From Agrypnia vestita (lineage: Eukaryota > Arthropoda > Insecta > Trichoptera > Phryganeidae), in assembly GCA_016648135.1 (NCBI GenBank), contig JADDOH010002604.1, forward strand, positions 62,001 to 126,000: a DNA stretch of 64,000 nt, read 5' to 3'. The notes beneath the pieces are model-generated. The model did no database searches. It was not told the DNA's origin and was given only the letters and a program-made list of their open reading frames with translations. Every line of letters begins with the position of its first letter. The stretch's first letter is position 1. Of the stretch, positions 25,401 to 40,400 are shown one piece after another. A program made the position numbers and the translations under genes.

Positions 25401-28400
25401 GTCACCCTACGTGGACTTCCATACATGTTTCCCATATAAAATCCTCTGTCTTTGTCTCTGAGAGACTTCTATAATTAATCTCAATTAATGATTATCCCTC
25501 TGTGGACAAAACCGAGTAATTGTGTTCTTAGAACACACATAAAACTATTGTTGACAATGAATGTTCACAAATTAAGTGTTTTTATCAATTTTCAGCTCTT
25601 ACAAAATGTTTACAAGATTGAAAATGATGGTGATCATCTCATACTTGAAGAAATCAACAAATTGCATTCTGAAGCGGTTAAATTGTACATTTGTAGTGCC
25701 ATAGTAAATATTGTTAATGTTGATGACATTTCAATAAAATCCATTAACAATGTCTCCACATTAATATTTGTGTGTTCAAGTCTCGTTACACTTAGTGAAC
25801 AGTAAGTTTATTTTATTATCAAGTTGATTAAAAATATAAAATTACTTTTGTCCTGTCATTTTTTTGTTATATTTCAATGTTTTTTCAACATTTTAGATTA
25901 TCAGTCGACACTACCATTATCCTTGGTGTTGCGAGAACAATGCTTTGTTTGTCTAGAATTTTGTGTAAAGTTCCAAATTTAAATACTGCTGTTAAAGCAG
26001 CGGCGGACATTTTGAATTTCGTCTGGTCTCACTTGGAATATTATGTCGATAGCGTTCGACATTTATCCACTCAAATTCTTACCAACATAGTAAAACTCTC
26101 AGTGACATTAGAAAAAAAAGGTGAACATATTCATTTTATATATTTTTAAATATCTCTTATTTATTTATGTACCTACTTATATTATGCCCACCTCGACACA
26201 GGATTGTAAAAATGAGGGGGTATTGTTATCATTAATAAATAAATGGGTTTTTTTACAGTTGAAATTACTTTGATGATCATTAAATTGAATATACATAATT
26301 TTGAAGATTATTATTTTTGTTTCAGGCAATAATGAGTTATCAAACGAAGTGTTTTCTTCAGTGATGCTGTTGCCAAACGATCGCCATTCTAAATATAAAG
26401 GATTGTCAACACTTGGTTCTGAATATGGATGCATTTATCTTCTTAACAAGTTTCCAAACCTTGTGAAGGACCTGCTATCTGCTATCGACAATGTCACCGT
26501 TCCAGCAAATGTTAGTATACCCACATATTCATATATCATTATTAAATTTATTTGCTTTATTTTTTCTTAATATTCAATATTATTATTTCACAGTACACAT
26601 CTAGAAGGTACAATCAAGTGGTCCATATGTGGGCAATTTTATATATTGTCGAGAACAAAAATAATATTTACTTATTAATAACATACCTCCTTATTCTCGG
26701 GATAGCAAGGTTGTTATATTAGTTACACAAAACAGGCAGGATGCATTTATGTAGCCTTAAGATTCTATGATAAATTTATATACATCAGACAAACGTCAAA
26801 ATTGAGGAAGTGTGCAATGTTATATACACAATAGCATTAATTTTTATGCTTTATTGCTATCCTGAGTATAGAGAGGAAAAAAGTTAAAATAAAAATTATT
26901 TTTAGTAAAGATATATTTTCATAAAACAAATATAACATTTTTATAAAAAATAATTAACGCTTAGGGATTGTAAATTATTAATTTTCAAAACATATACTTT
27001 TAGAAAGATATTTATTTATTATAATTTAAGCTCCTCAAAAAATTTAATTCTCTAAGGCCCAATTGTTTCAAGTTCGATCAAAGTAAGCGGTCAATTAAAG
27101 CATAGATTTTTACGAAAACGGATTGTCTGATTGGTGGAGAACATAAAAATCTATGCTTTAAAACAATGCTTACTTTAATCCAACTTGAAACAACTGGCCC
27201 TAAGGCCCGGTTGTTTCAAGTTCGATCAAAGTAAGCGGTCGATAAAAGCATAGATTTTTACGAAAACGGATCGTCTGATTGGTGGAGAACGTAAAATTTC
27301 AGTTTAAACTCTACGCTTACTTTGATCGAATTTGAAACAACTGGGCCTAAGTGATTTACCTATTATACAAAATAAACACATTAAGAAAGTCAAAGGTTAT
27401 CCTAATGAGCAAAATCATTTGTTACAAAACAATAATGCATGCATATTACAACCATAAAGAGGATTTCATGAAACTAATAATAATAGTCTATTGCCTAGCA
27501 TACACTGCAAATAAACAATGGGAAATAATAAAAGTAAGGTCAATTTCAAATATTTTCTGTAGCATGTAGTTTTGTAGCTGATCCCTAAATTCAATTTACA
27601 TTTCATAGAGGTCATTATATCCTACTTTTGTGATATTCCAGGAAGCAATTAGGCACACATTTTGTCAACAATGGAATATTGGTAAAAACCCATTTAAATG
27701 TACCTGGAACAAATTTTGTATTACTTGAACTAATGTTTTGGAAAGCAGTGTCTTTAATTTAGGTAATTTGCATTTATTCCCAATTTCTCAGAAAATGTAT
27801 AATGGAGTTCACACTGTATCCCAAAGTGTGTCATTTTAACATAATTGGTTATTTTTCTGCTATTATTAGATTTACATTTCTGAGCTTTATAATCACCTGC
27901 TTTTATAAATATTAAGAGAATATTTAATGGTTATTTCTCTGAAAAGGTATTTAAAACAGGGTAAATTCTATCAAAACATAGTTTTCCCTTAGTTTGACCA
28001 GGGTTAAAGAATAAAATAAAAATATTTCTTAAAAATGAATTACCACTAAGATTTAATAATTTAATTAATTAAGTATATTTGTATGTTAAAATAATTTTGT
28101 TAAAATATCTCGTCCATAATATTGTGATGTATATCAAACATTGAAACATTATTTTTATAAAAGGACAAAACCTTTTTTTTGTTAAGGTATGTTATGTTTA
28201 CTATCTAAGCCTGGCAGCTGCATTTTTAGAGCAAATGAGTTATGAATGTTGTTTTGTAGAACATAAAACTTATGTCAAGCCTATGAAATCATACCATTAT
28301 GTATCCTTATGAATTGAAAGTATTTTGGATTGTAAATAACGTATTTATTATGAAAACATGACATATTAGGTCAACTTTTTAACAATTATCTCAAAACTAT

Positions 28401-31400
28401 GAAAATTGAGATGTCACACTTTGTAACGTCACATATTATATGCTACTCAGTCTTATATTATTAAACTATCAATTAAACTTTTAAATGTTCAGTTTTCCCT
28501 TCCAAATCCACTGTATGTCTCCAACCTCCCTGAATGTTGTTTCAGGATCCGTCATTCTCGACCCTACAATGGGATCCGTAACACCTGCCAGAGATGTCAG
28601 AGATACACAGCAAAATATCCCAGAAAATTTAACTATAGTATTTTATTTTTTAAGGTATCTTTTGCATTTGAAACACTTATGACAGAGCATTCTAAGGAAG
28701 TTCCCATTGGTGTTTTGTTTGACACCTGGATTAAACCCGTTCTCAATGCGGTGATCTTGTGCAAAAATGAAGAAGACAATATTTCATCACCAACACTCAC
28801 CGTTTTAGAGGATATTCTAGCAAAAGCTGTGAAATTGAATTCATCTTTAGTCCCCTTAATGTAAGCGTCTTTTGGGTAAATGTTATTTGTTTAGTAACCA
28901 CTAAATCTTAAGAAATGCTTTTCAATATGTAGCTAACAACATCTTTGATTATACATAAATATTGATTATAATTATACATAAATCCTAATGTGGATGAATA
29001 TTAGTTATTCACTAATCTTTCTTTCAAATAGAATATATGAGCACATACTGATACACACACATATTTTCAAACCATTAGAAACATCTTTTTACAGAGAAAA
29101 AAAATATATATAATATTATTTCTATTATTAAATATTATTTCTATTTTATACTAATTTGTTTACATTTTTAATTTTTTTATACCTAGATATTTTTTATTAC
29201 TTCTTTTTTATTATTCACTTCTTTTACTTCATTTTTGTTGAATCTATTTGATTTTTTTCTTTATGTATATTATATCAAACCTATCCATTTTACTTTGACA
29301 GTTCATTAGCGAGTAGAACAAATACATCACTACCGATAAATCAGCGTAAACTGGTGCTCACTGACTCGCTTTTGAATGAGATGTATAATATTTTTATCTT
29401 TTTTTATATTGTAATATTTATTTTTACAAATTCTCTCATATACTTACCTAGTTTCCATTGGTTAATCTGCTAATTTAATATATAATATTGCATTTGTCTA
29501 TTTACATTAACTAATTATAATAATTTTATTTCTTTTATATTGATTTTCAATCTAGGATGCCTGCCATTTTGGAACAGAATTTATTGAAGGGGGATAAAAT
29601 GAGTGACGGACAACTAAAATGTGTGTTAGTCTGTCTTCACGTTGCTAGAAGAATGGGTGTGTTTGATTCAAAAGAAGTATCGAAGCCATCATCAGAAAAT
29701 GACAAATGGAAAAATATGATTGAATACAGCTTATTAGAAAATTCAGTCACTCACAGACTCTCCGAGGTAAATTAAAAATTTTAACTTCCTAGATTTGGTT
29801 TTATATAACTAACTAATTATATATTAACTAGCAGAAAGCCCCATCCAAGGATGTTTTAAAATGATTACTAAATATGTACTTGTTAATTTTGACACCTACT
29901 TATATTCTATCCCATCTCGCCATGTCTCCTCTGGGGTAGGCAGGGAGATTGAGCACCACACATCCAATTCGTAATAGATATTCATTACCTCTACATCATG
30001 TACAGTTTGTCTCATACAACTTTTATTCTTCGTACTTTCCACTTTACCCTCTTTCAATAGTTGGCTAATATGCTAGATTCTCTCTTTTACCCTCACTCAT
30101 CTCTCACATCCATAATCTTTTCTTTTTGCGAAATTTCTGTTTAATTTTCCTACTCATTATTCTCAATGATCGCATCTCAAGTACAATATGAATTTTATTT
30201 TATTGTACTTACATTTGATTTAATAATTGTCTTATTATTTAGTGCAAATGCATTCGGAATACAAATAACAATGTGTAAATGTATTTTAATTTATTTTATA
30301 AAAAAGTACAAAACCAATGTCTAGATTTAAAAAAACTAATTTAATATTGCATGTTCATATATTACACCTACCTTATAAATACGGGCTTGTTTTATTTCAA
30401 TAGCGTATGCAGTAAAACCCCGTTAAATTGAAATTCACCAACTTCGAAATTTGTCAAACCCACAAGTCTCAAAGTATTAATTTCATAGTATATTAACCCC
30501 TATAATTCGTGAACCCCGGTAAATCGTAATTTGGAATAATTTTTAGCCATTTGCGCCATAAATCAATATTACCATTTTTTCGCAAGTGAGAACAACAAAT
30601 TTGTCAATATCGGGTACTTTGTAATAGAAATGTCGCGATCTTTGTATTAGCATAATTTCAATCTATATGGTGGACCAGGTCTTGCACTAATAACCTGGTT
30701 AAGCTGGAATAAACACTTTATTATTATAATAAAAATTGTGTTTTCGAAATAATTTCTTCAAAATACTATGCAAATCTGTGCAAAAATACAGACGTGTTTC
30801 ACAAAATTAATGGCTTTTTTACAATTTTTGACAAATTTCACAATCGTATCGCGATTTTTTTTTTACATTGTACATATTTCGAAAAGGGGTTCCGCATAAT
30901 TCAAAATGTTTTTTTGAATTATGCGGAATTGCCCTTGAATTTCGAATTAATGAGGTTCTACTGTATTACAAAATTAGAATGCTTAAGTTACTCAGTATAC
31001 ATTTTGTTTCATTTTCGACTAATTATTATATAGGATTAAAAACTGTTTTCAATAATATTTCAGATACGAATACTGGCACTTTCTATAATGGTAGACTCTC
31101 ACAAGACTACAGAATACTTAACGGATAGAGAATTTGATTTAATAAACATCTTTCTACAGTACAATATAAATGTTCAATCACCTGCTGTGCGACAACGGAT
31201 TCTTGCCTTGGCCAAAAAGGTTTGTTGCATTTGTTTTTTATTTTTTTTAGTGAAAATAATTATATAATAATAATCACTTTATATTAATTTAGAGTGAATT
31301 TTAATTTGTTGTTATTTCAGTTGCTGAAAAGATGGAAAGACAGTTTTGATGTTATTCTAAGAAATATTGAAACTGCACAAACCAAAATAAAACGATTAGT

Positions 31401-34400
31401 AGAAAGCCTTGAAAATGTTGATGTATTTTTAAATAAAATTTCTGACGTTATTGACAATTTTATGCATGTTAAAAATTCATACATCAAATTCATCGAAGGA
31501 CTTTGGATGTTTTGCATCGGCAATATCTTTCCAGGGGCGAATTTCAGCCGCCGAAATATTTCTCTACAGATTTTAGTTTGGTGCCAAGTAATAAAATCTT
31601 CAAGTATCTTCTGGTAGGTTCATATATGTACTAAAATTATTAAGGATCGATCTTGAGAATTTTAATAAATAGCTTGTATGTTAGTTGGTTGACAATACCT
31701 ACCGATCAATCTTACATTTACTTTTTATCAACTACAAGATATTGTTTGCTTAGACATTTTATGAAACTATTCACCTCTTCTTCTTATTGTGCCATCTCCT
31801 ATTAAAGGTTGGCGATCATATTGGTGATTGCATGATTGATTGCCCCCAGATTGTTAGTCTGATCGACTTATATGCCCCATCGAGGTCATCAAGACACAGT
31901 GCATTATTCTATTATAGTGGAAATGTCAGAACTAATGCATTAGCAAACTCTGTAATTCCCAGACTACACTCATTAGGGAATGAACATGCAGAGGCGGCTG
32001 CTGACATTTTTGCTGATAATATAACTGTGTATAAGACAAAGTTGATACAATTCTTTACATCTCAACGAAATGGAAATGGATAATAAATTTTTCTTTTTCT
32101 TCTTACTACTTAAACTTCTCTTTTTAATTTACACAAATCTATAAGATGTACTTGAATCTTTTTAATTGCAATCTTTTCCTTCTTATTCTTACTACTTACA
32201 ATCATTTTCTTCTCACTACTTAAACTTCTCTTTTTATTTTACACAAATTTATAAGATGTACTTGAATATTTTTAACTGCAGTGTATTTCTTCTTCTTCTT
32301 ACTACTTACAATCATTTTCTTCTCACTACTTAAACTCCTCTTTTACTACTATTTTAATACTTGAATCTTTTTAACTGCAATTTACACAAATCTTAATTTT
32401 ACACAAATCTATTATTGCACTTGAATCTTTTAACAGCAATCTAAATTTACACATTTCTATTATATGTACTTGTACCTTTTAACTGTATATCTGTCTTATG
32501 TTATTTTTTTAATTTATATTTTGTATATTTTGTAAAAGTAAGGGCGTTAAATAAATAGCTTGAGTAGCTTGTTGGTCTTGTGGTTAGGACACTCGCCTCG
32601 TGATCCAAAGGTCACGGGTTCGAACCTCACTCCAGACTAGCAAGTTAGTCCTATTTTCATAGCACAAGCGTTTAGCTTAGTTTGAAAATAGTAAGAATAT
32701 TGATGTGACACGTATTCCGTGTTCGCATCTCTATTTAAAAATAAAAAAATTAAAAAAGATTATAACTCTATTCACCGCTGCTCGAAACAACTAAGTCTAG
32801 TTTTGCATGTACCAGTCCCTCTAGTTAAGCAGCCATGAGATGCGGGGACGCTTCTTTTACCACTTACCATTCTCCTGGATGATGAGTTAGTTTAGACTAT
32901 ACTTTGGTGCTCTCATAATATGTCCGAGATACTCCATCTGTCTCATCTTGATGGTCCACAGCACTTCTCGTCCTTTTTCCATAAACCATCTTAATAATTT
33001 TGATACATGATCGACTGAACATTTTGCTACTACTGAAAAACAATTAGCAATCTGCATTGTCGCTTATTCACGTTCACTGCTGATTAAAATCAACATAAAT
33101 CAAACAACATATGATTCTTTCTATCTGTCTGTTCTGTTCTGTCTGTAACTTAAAATGATCCGCTGTTATGGTGCTCCACTGTGTGAAAACTCAATTTTTG
33201 GCAAACGCACTATGTGTTGTCAGCCCGGAATGTGTTAAAGAGTCAATTCGTTCGTTGTCAGTCTATCTATACATAACGTAACGTCCGTAACTTAAAAAAA
33301 AAAATCTTTGATTTTTTAATTATTTTTTTAACATAGATGAAATTCCCCACTCCCCCTTTACCTCTCCCTCTTGCCACGATACATTTTCTATATATACAAT
33401 ATAAATACATATATACAAATGTACCATTGACAGATCTTACCCTAACTTTGAAATTTTGCGTACTTATTCTTTAGGAACCGACATGTAAAAATATGTAATT
33501 TTTGACGGGTTACAGCTGGTACTAAAATAATTTGCAGAGAAATTATACTTAAATAGGATGCAGTAAAATGATGTTTTTATGTTGTGTTTATTTTGTATTG
33601 CAGGAATTGGAGAAAAGACGATGCAGATTCTCTTATGGATTATTTAGAAGACAGCTATGAGTGTAACAAACAATTGGCGGTAGACGTACTCGCATACTGC
33701 CCTATCGAGTGCTTGCATTTTGATGTGAGTTACAAATGTATTATATTCAAGTATGTAGTTGTAGCGGATAGGTACATCGCTAACAACAATATTGATTGAG
33801 AAATTTGAATGTATTTGGGTGTTATTTTTTAAATCAATATCTTATCACAATTATGTAAATAGACATAAAAAAATATACAGAAATAGCTGCCTCATTATTT
33901 TTTAACAAAAATTAATACATATACATATTTGTTTTTATCTTTATTAAATTTTCGGCAATTTCCCATAGAAACTTTATACATCAGTTCTGTCTATTATAAC
34001 TTTGTTATCTTAAAAATAAGGGAGATTTTTTGAAGTTAACTTCATTATCTCTGTAGCAGTGTTATTGAATATTCTCCTGCAAAATGAGATCCAAATATTA
34101 GATTATTATATTCGTAATTATGTATATTTTTATATGTGATAGACAACTAGTAGTCTGATCTGTGGGGGAGTGGCGGTATACTTTTTTAAACTTTTGTACA
34201 AACATTAGACGTCCGTCGGGCTGGGACCTGTTGTTTGTCACTGAGCTACCACAATAATATTGCTACAAAGCGTCGGTCAAACGTGGTTTTCTTTGTTAAC
34301 TCGGATATTGTAGGCTGGCGTGTCACCCAAAACGTTGTAATGGTCACTTTTGATTCGCCAAACTTTAGGACTTCGCGGACCACTAATAGGATTTTTTAGT

Positions 34401-37400
34401 GTTCAATATATTGACAGAAATTTTTAGACTACCACTTTGACGACTGCTGCTCTAGATTATATCTAAATAATCTACCAATTTTTTATTAAATCTGGAATAT
34501 ACTTTTAATTTTTTTTTTAAGAACACACATTTTATTACGAAGTTGCAATTTTTGTATGTATATTTATTTTTGTGTTTCACAGAATAGAGAAATTATTGAA
34601 AATACTTTTCAAGATGCCGTGTCAACAGCTTCAAGTGTAAAACCAACAGATTGTGTCACTTCAGCTTATAAGCTGGAGCTTCTCGCAAAGTTTCCTAATC
34701 ATCTCTTGCCTGTCCTTCATGAAAAATTACAAGACAGGTGACTTTTTATTTTAATTTTTAATGTTATAATACGCCATGCGGACCAATTACTATTGAAAAT
34801 ATCACATAGATATACATATTGTGACCTCACCGGGAATGGGAATGGAACCTTGATCTCCTGGTAAGAGAAGTCATGCCTGATGAACTACGAGGGTCAATTT
34901 ATTTATTTATTTATTGTTTTTTTTTTATCTAATATTTACCAGTATGAGCCTAGATAACTGCTCAAAATCTCAAAATTAATACATGCTTTGATTTCGATTT
35001 TGGATTGCTAAACACAGCACACAACAAATTTAAACACAAAAAATTTTCAACTTGTGAACATAATCATTAATTTCCCGTTTTCATACATTTTATAATTTGT
35101 TAAAGTTTCCAAACAATTTTTTTTTTATTTTGCGTAAATTTCATGCTCGAAAGTTAGAAAACCGGTACATACATTTGAAACTCCACCCAGCTTCATGAAT
35201 CTTGATCTTCCAAAAATGGTATATTACGCACTCTGTCAAAGTATTTTCAGCTACGCCAAGTGTGCATGGGTTGGTGCGGCCCCAACTATATTAGACCCTT
35301 CAATAAAGTCTCAGAAATGGGTTATATGTGTAACAAACAAGAAACCATCTGAAGACCCTCAAGTGCTTGACACAAACGGCTATACATTTTCGTCGTTGAT
35401 ACTCCATGGTGACTACATATATTATTCAGTATCCACAAGTGTTAAACTTTTGCACTGACACTTTTAATAAATTCACATGTTCGTAAATTAAAATATGTCC
35501 TTCCATATCCATTTCACGGTACGTACCTAAACATTTTAATTTAAAAATTAATAAGTTCCTAGTACCTACTTACTCAAAGGACAATGCTGGGCAACTGTTT
35601 TCTATAAAAATAAATGTTAAAATTTAATTTTTTTCTTCCTTTCCAGTGAATTGTATAGCGAGAGTACTATTAGTTGTCACTTTTTTATTTTCAGGGCAGA
35701 AGTTCCGTATGAAGTACAATACACAATCATTAAACTGCTCGTGAAGAATCTATCCAGTGAAATGGACGTTGCTCGGGATAATATTTTATTGGCAGCCGCC
35801 AAAGGTCCCTTATATGGATTACTTTACTGCATTGGACATTTATTGAAAAACGTGGATTTCAGGTAAGGAACAATTAATTCTATAAAATATTACAGCTTAA
35901 TTGAAATTGATACAATATACATGAAAATTCAGATCAAGTTATTTATTTCAAAACTATCAGAAAGCAATCGGCACGGCACTACCCGTGTGTTTTGGCCGCT
36001 GCACGATCATAAGTTAATAATTACGTTGTCAAAATTATTGTCTTTGAAATTTATTACATTATTAATTGTAATCACAATGCAAGCCACACAGAACCACACT
36101 TATGCTGTTTTTAATAATTATTATTTTAAACTTCCTTTATGTATTTTAGATGCTGTTTTAAATTAAATGACATACTTATTTTAGCCAGTGATTTTTATAT
36201 GTTCCCTCATGAAATATTGTCACACTCTACACAAAATACTATGTGCATTGATAAAATCAATAATCTTTAAAATGTCTCCTTAAATTTCTTCAAAAAATTC
36301 ATGACACTTCGCAAGAAATGAACAAATTGTTAAGATTTTAAATAGGTGTACCTATCTTGACCTGTATACACTAAGCATTCTTTGGGACAACTTTTCAAAA
36401 CATTTTACAGCTCCTATTGTTTATTTTATGGTTAAGCTAAAAACCATCCCTTACATATTCATTTTAGACTCTGACAGAAAAAATCTGTTAAAAATTTGTT
36501 GCGTAGTAGTATTTTATTATTTAGTATCAGTACTAATGTTGCCTCTAAAGATAATGGGTATCCCCATTGTAAGCACTTAGGCTTGCATATTATTGCTCAA
36601 CAATGGATTAAAACTTAGTGTTTTAAATAAATTATGTAGCTGTGATACTTAATATGTATTTATTCTCAGCAAGTAAAAAAAAATATATGGTAATTAATTA
36701 ATAATTATCAGTAAAAAACTATTGATAATTCGATTAATCTGAAAGTAAATTTAAGTTATATTATTGTTAGATTTGGCTTTTACATTGTATAGATTATTCA
36801 TGATGATCATTAAAATGGATGAAAAACATACATGTGAAGTTTAATACTTCACCTATCGATGAGAGATTCTGATTCTCTCGAAAATCGGTTAGCAAAATAT
36901 AATTGAACTTAAGTAGAGATAACGTAGTTTATAATGTTTTTTTAATATGTTCTAAGAACACAATTATTGGATTTTATTCATAGAAAGATAATCATTAACT
37001 AAGATAAAATATAGATGTCTCACAGAGACAAATCTATTTGTATGGGAAAGGATGTATGAAAGGCTTTATTGGGCGTTTACAGGGTTTACGACCTGAAGCC
37101 AGCCTTAAGACAGGTTGTAAGTCCTATAAAGACTTCCATACACACTTTTCCATATAAATAACTTCATCTTTGTGAGGCATCTATAATTTATCTTGATTAA
37201 CATTGTTTATGTTTTCCATCAATTTTAATAATAAATTAAAATTGTTTAACAGTAAAAACACAAATTCCTTCTGTATTATATAATATATGATTACCCATTT
37301 TGCTTGTAGAATCATTGCGTCAAGCAACCATTGGTCTTTGCTGATATGTCAGTTGATCAGGATGTCATTCGAAGTAAATGAGATTGTGGCTCCAATTGTA

Positions 37401-40400
37401 AACAACTCTTCACCTGAAGGACATCTGCCAATGGATTTTAATCCTGGCACAACCCATGTTGAAGGTAATGGAGTGCAACTTGATTGCGGGAGAAAGGTTA
37501 CGGCGCAAATGGTGCTACTGTGTGCATGGAGATCAGTTAAAGAGGTTAGCTACGAAATACAAGTACTAAAATACTAATTTTCAATTTTTTTCTGTATTTT
37601 TTAATTTCTAAATACTTCTATTGTCTATTGGCATTATACTATATTTACCTGCACTGGGAATGCTCTCAAATCCTTTCAATAACTGTATTATAATTAGGGA
37701 TGGGCGTTGAATGGACGGACTAGTTGAAATCAACCGTTGACTTGCATCAACGCATCGACGGTTTACGTTTATCGCATGGACTAGTTGAATTCGTAAACGG
37801 TGGACGGCGTACCCCGCGTACGGTGGACGATTCGAGATTCAACATGCAAAGCAACGAGCGAGAGCAAGACAAAACATCTCCGTTTATATCTCTCTCATCT
37901 CTCGCTGCCGACTTGTAGACGCCATAGACGGCTCGACGGGTAATTTCATTCCAACTCTAAAGTACACCATCATAGGGTGCAGATCTGTGTACACGAACTA
38001 TGACAGAGATTTGAAATTTAAATGCATGCGTAGGGAGAGATAGTCTTAATAAGCTATTATCTATTATTTTTTACTTGATTTTTTGCGAAGTGCACGTGCG
38101 ACGTTTCGGTGAATTCCCAATTTTACGCTGTATAAAATAAAACAATTCTGTTTAATTATTTTATTTTTTATTAAACTATTATTAATTAACAGGCCGGCTA
38201 GATAGATTCTAAAATCAATATTTTATTCGATCGATCTCGACTTCTCATATCTACCTGAAAAGGGATGGTAAAATTTAATTATTGTGTTATTTCGTTACTT
38301 TTCAACTTTAGTACATAAATGATAAACAAACTTGTAGGGAATAAAATTGTCTATACCTAACTATGGTCCTCATTCAGCAGTCCAACATTAATTATTATAT
38401 ATATAATGTGGTTTCCCAAATATTTTAGTTTTTTTTAAATAAAAGCTTTTTTGCGTTGCTCTGAAAAGAGTATATATTTTATTAGCAAAAGAACATAATA
38501 TTTCATATTAAAATTTAAAAATAATAAAAGTACACACCTGAAAAGAGAAACAACATTTAAAGCTATTATTTTATATTAGAAACTTTCTCCATAGCTCGAT
38601 TGTCAGTTGTTTGTGAAAGAATTTTCACACAAATTTAAACATTCCCTTTTAACAATTCAAATTAAATGAAGATCAGTAGGTACCTACCGATCTTCATTTA
38701 CATATATGTAATATAATCTTGAACTTAGGTTTAATTAATTTTTATTAAAAATTCCCTATTTTCAACTTTATAGATAAAAAATAAATCTATTATTATTTTG
38801 TTTGCACCACTTTTTATTGGTTTTTTACATGTTTCGGGAACAATGTTCCTTTTCTCAGATTGAGCCTTAAACTAAAGTTGACAAATAATACAGATATATT
38901 TATTTATTAATAATTTCACCACAAAGTGAAAGCCTGACTTTGAAAGATGTATTCCTCAATAAATTTCTAGATAATATCTCAAATGTAAAGTATTTTTAAA
39001 TTATGTACCGACAAAGGTTGAGCCGTCGAGCAGCGGCGCGTCGAACCGTAGACAGTTGACCATCATCCCGATGTTTAGATAGAACGTCCACGACGTCCGC
39101 GTAACGAAGTTGACGCATCAACTAGTTGACGAATTCAACTAATTGATGAATTCAACTAGTTGATCGTCTCGTCGATGGACGGACGTGGACGGTCTCGTTT
39201 CGTCGACGGTAAATACGTCGACGACCCATCCCTAATTATAATAGTTCAATATTTATTAGTGGACCAAATAATTAAAAATATACTACAGGTTGTTTATTCT
39301 AAGTTATTTATTTGATATTATTACAGTTTCATTTATTTTTAAGGTCTCTTTACTGCTTGGTGAAATCTCGAATAGAGCTGTTATTATTGAAAAGAATTTT
39401 GAGGATAATACAGGTGTAGAAGAAAATCCCGCAACGGGAACAATCAGCGAGAAGATGGTTATGGAAATTGGTGATCATTTCACTTCTTTACTTTCCGAAA
39501 CAAAACATCGCGGTGCATTTGAGCAGGCTTATTTAGGCTTCTCCAAATTGTGTTCTAGGTGAGATTTTTTTTTGTGCCAATGATTAATTATGTATGTAAT
39601 TAGAAATATTCATTCTAGTTGTTTTCAGATTACAATGAATAATTATTATACATTCAATTTTATATTTTTGATGTTTGCAACATTGACTAATTTAATATTG
39701 ACAGTTTTTTTTATCATACTGGTCTTACATACACTGACTAATCGGTTAGTGAATGTCTGTCCAGGTGAAGATGTAGAAGTATTAGAACCGGTTTATATTG
39801 TAATCAACGTGGTTTGTTATTGTTTAAATTAATAAACATATTATTCTTTTTCCTTCATCCACAAAACATTTTTTTACTATACGATTAGTTATTTATTATT
39901 TTGATTTAGATTATGGAAATGCAATTCTGATACATTGCACAGTCTTCCACGCATCTGGTTAGATGAATTAATAACTGCCATTGCTTCGGGGGACACCAAG
40001 AATTCTAAACTCTGTGCCACGAGACGGAGTGCTGGAGTACCTTTCATGGTTCAGGTGTGTATCAGCATTGTTTCCACTCATAAAGTGTTTCAAAGATGCC
40101 GGTGTACTCTGAGTAAAAGAGTATGTCTTCTAAGTGTTCCATGATCGCGATTCTCGAATGATTAAATTCAAGCTGAACCAATCAATCATTTTATATAATT
40201 CCTCATATAAATTTAACTTGTTTTTAGGCCCTTGTGACTACAGAACTACAAGTTAGTGGAAGCCCACAGTGTTTCCAAAAATGTATGTCTATTCTCTTGC
40301 ATCTAGCAACATTTGAGAATGTTTCACGTAAATCCGATGTTTGTGTTGAAACACGCACACACTGCCTCAATATTTTGCGTGCTTTATATAGACATACAGC

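Noticed and set aside
31804..32084. Candidate THADA exon
   Set aside because: It ends in a stop, resembles a LINE C-terminus, and exons 11 and 12 join in phase without it.
32562..32640. Possible tRNA gene
   Set aside because: A B box is present, but no complete cloverleaf forms, and a second copy with the same unrelated body exists at 61.4 kb; this is a SINE head.
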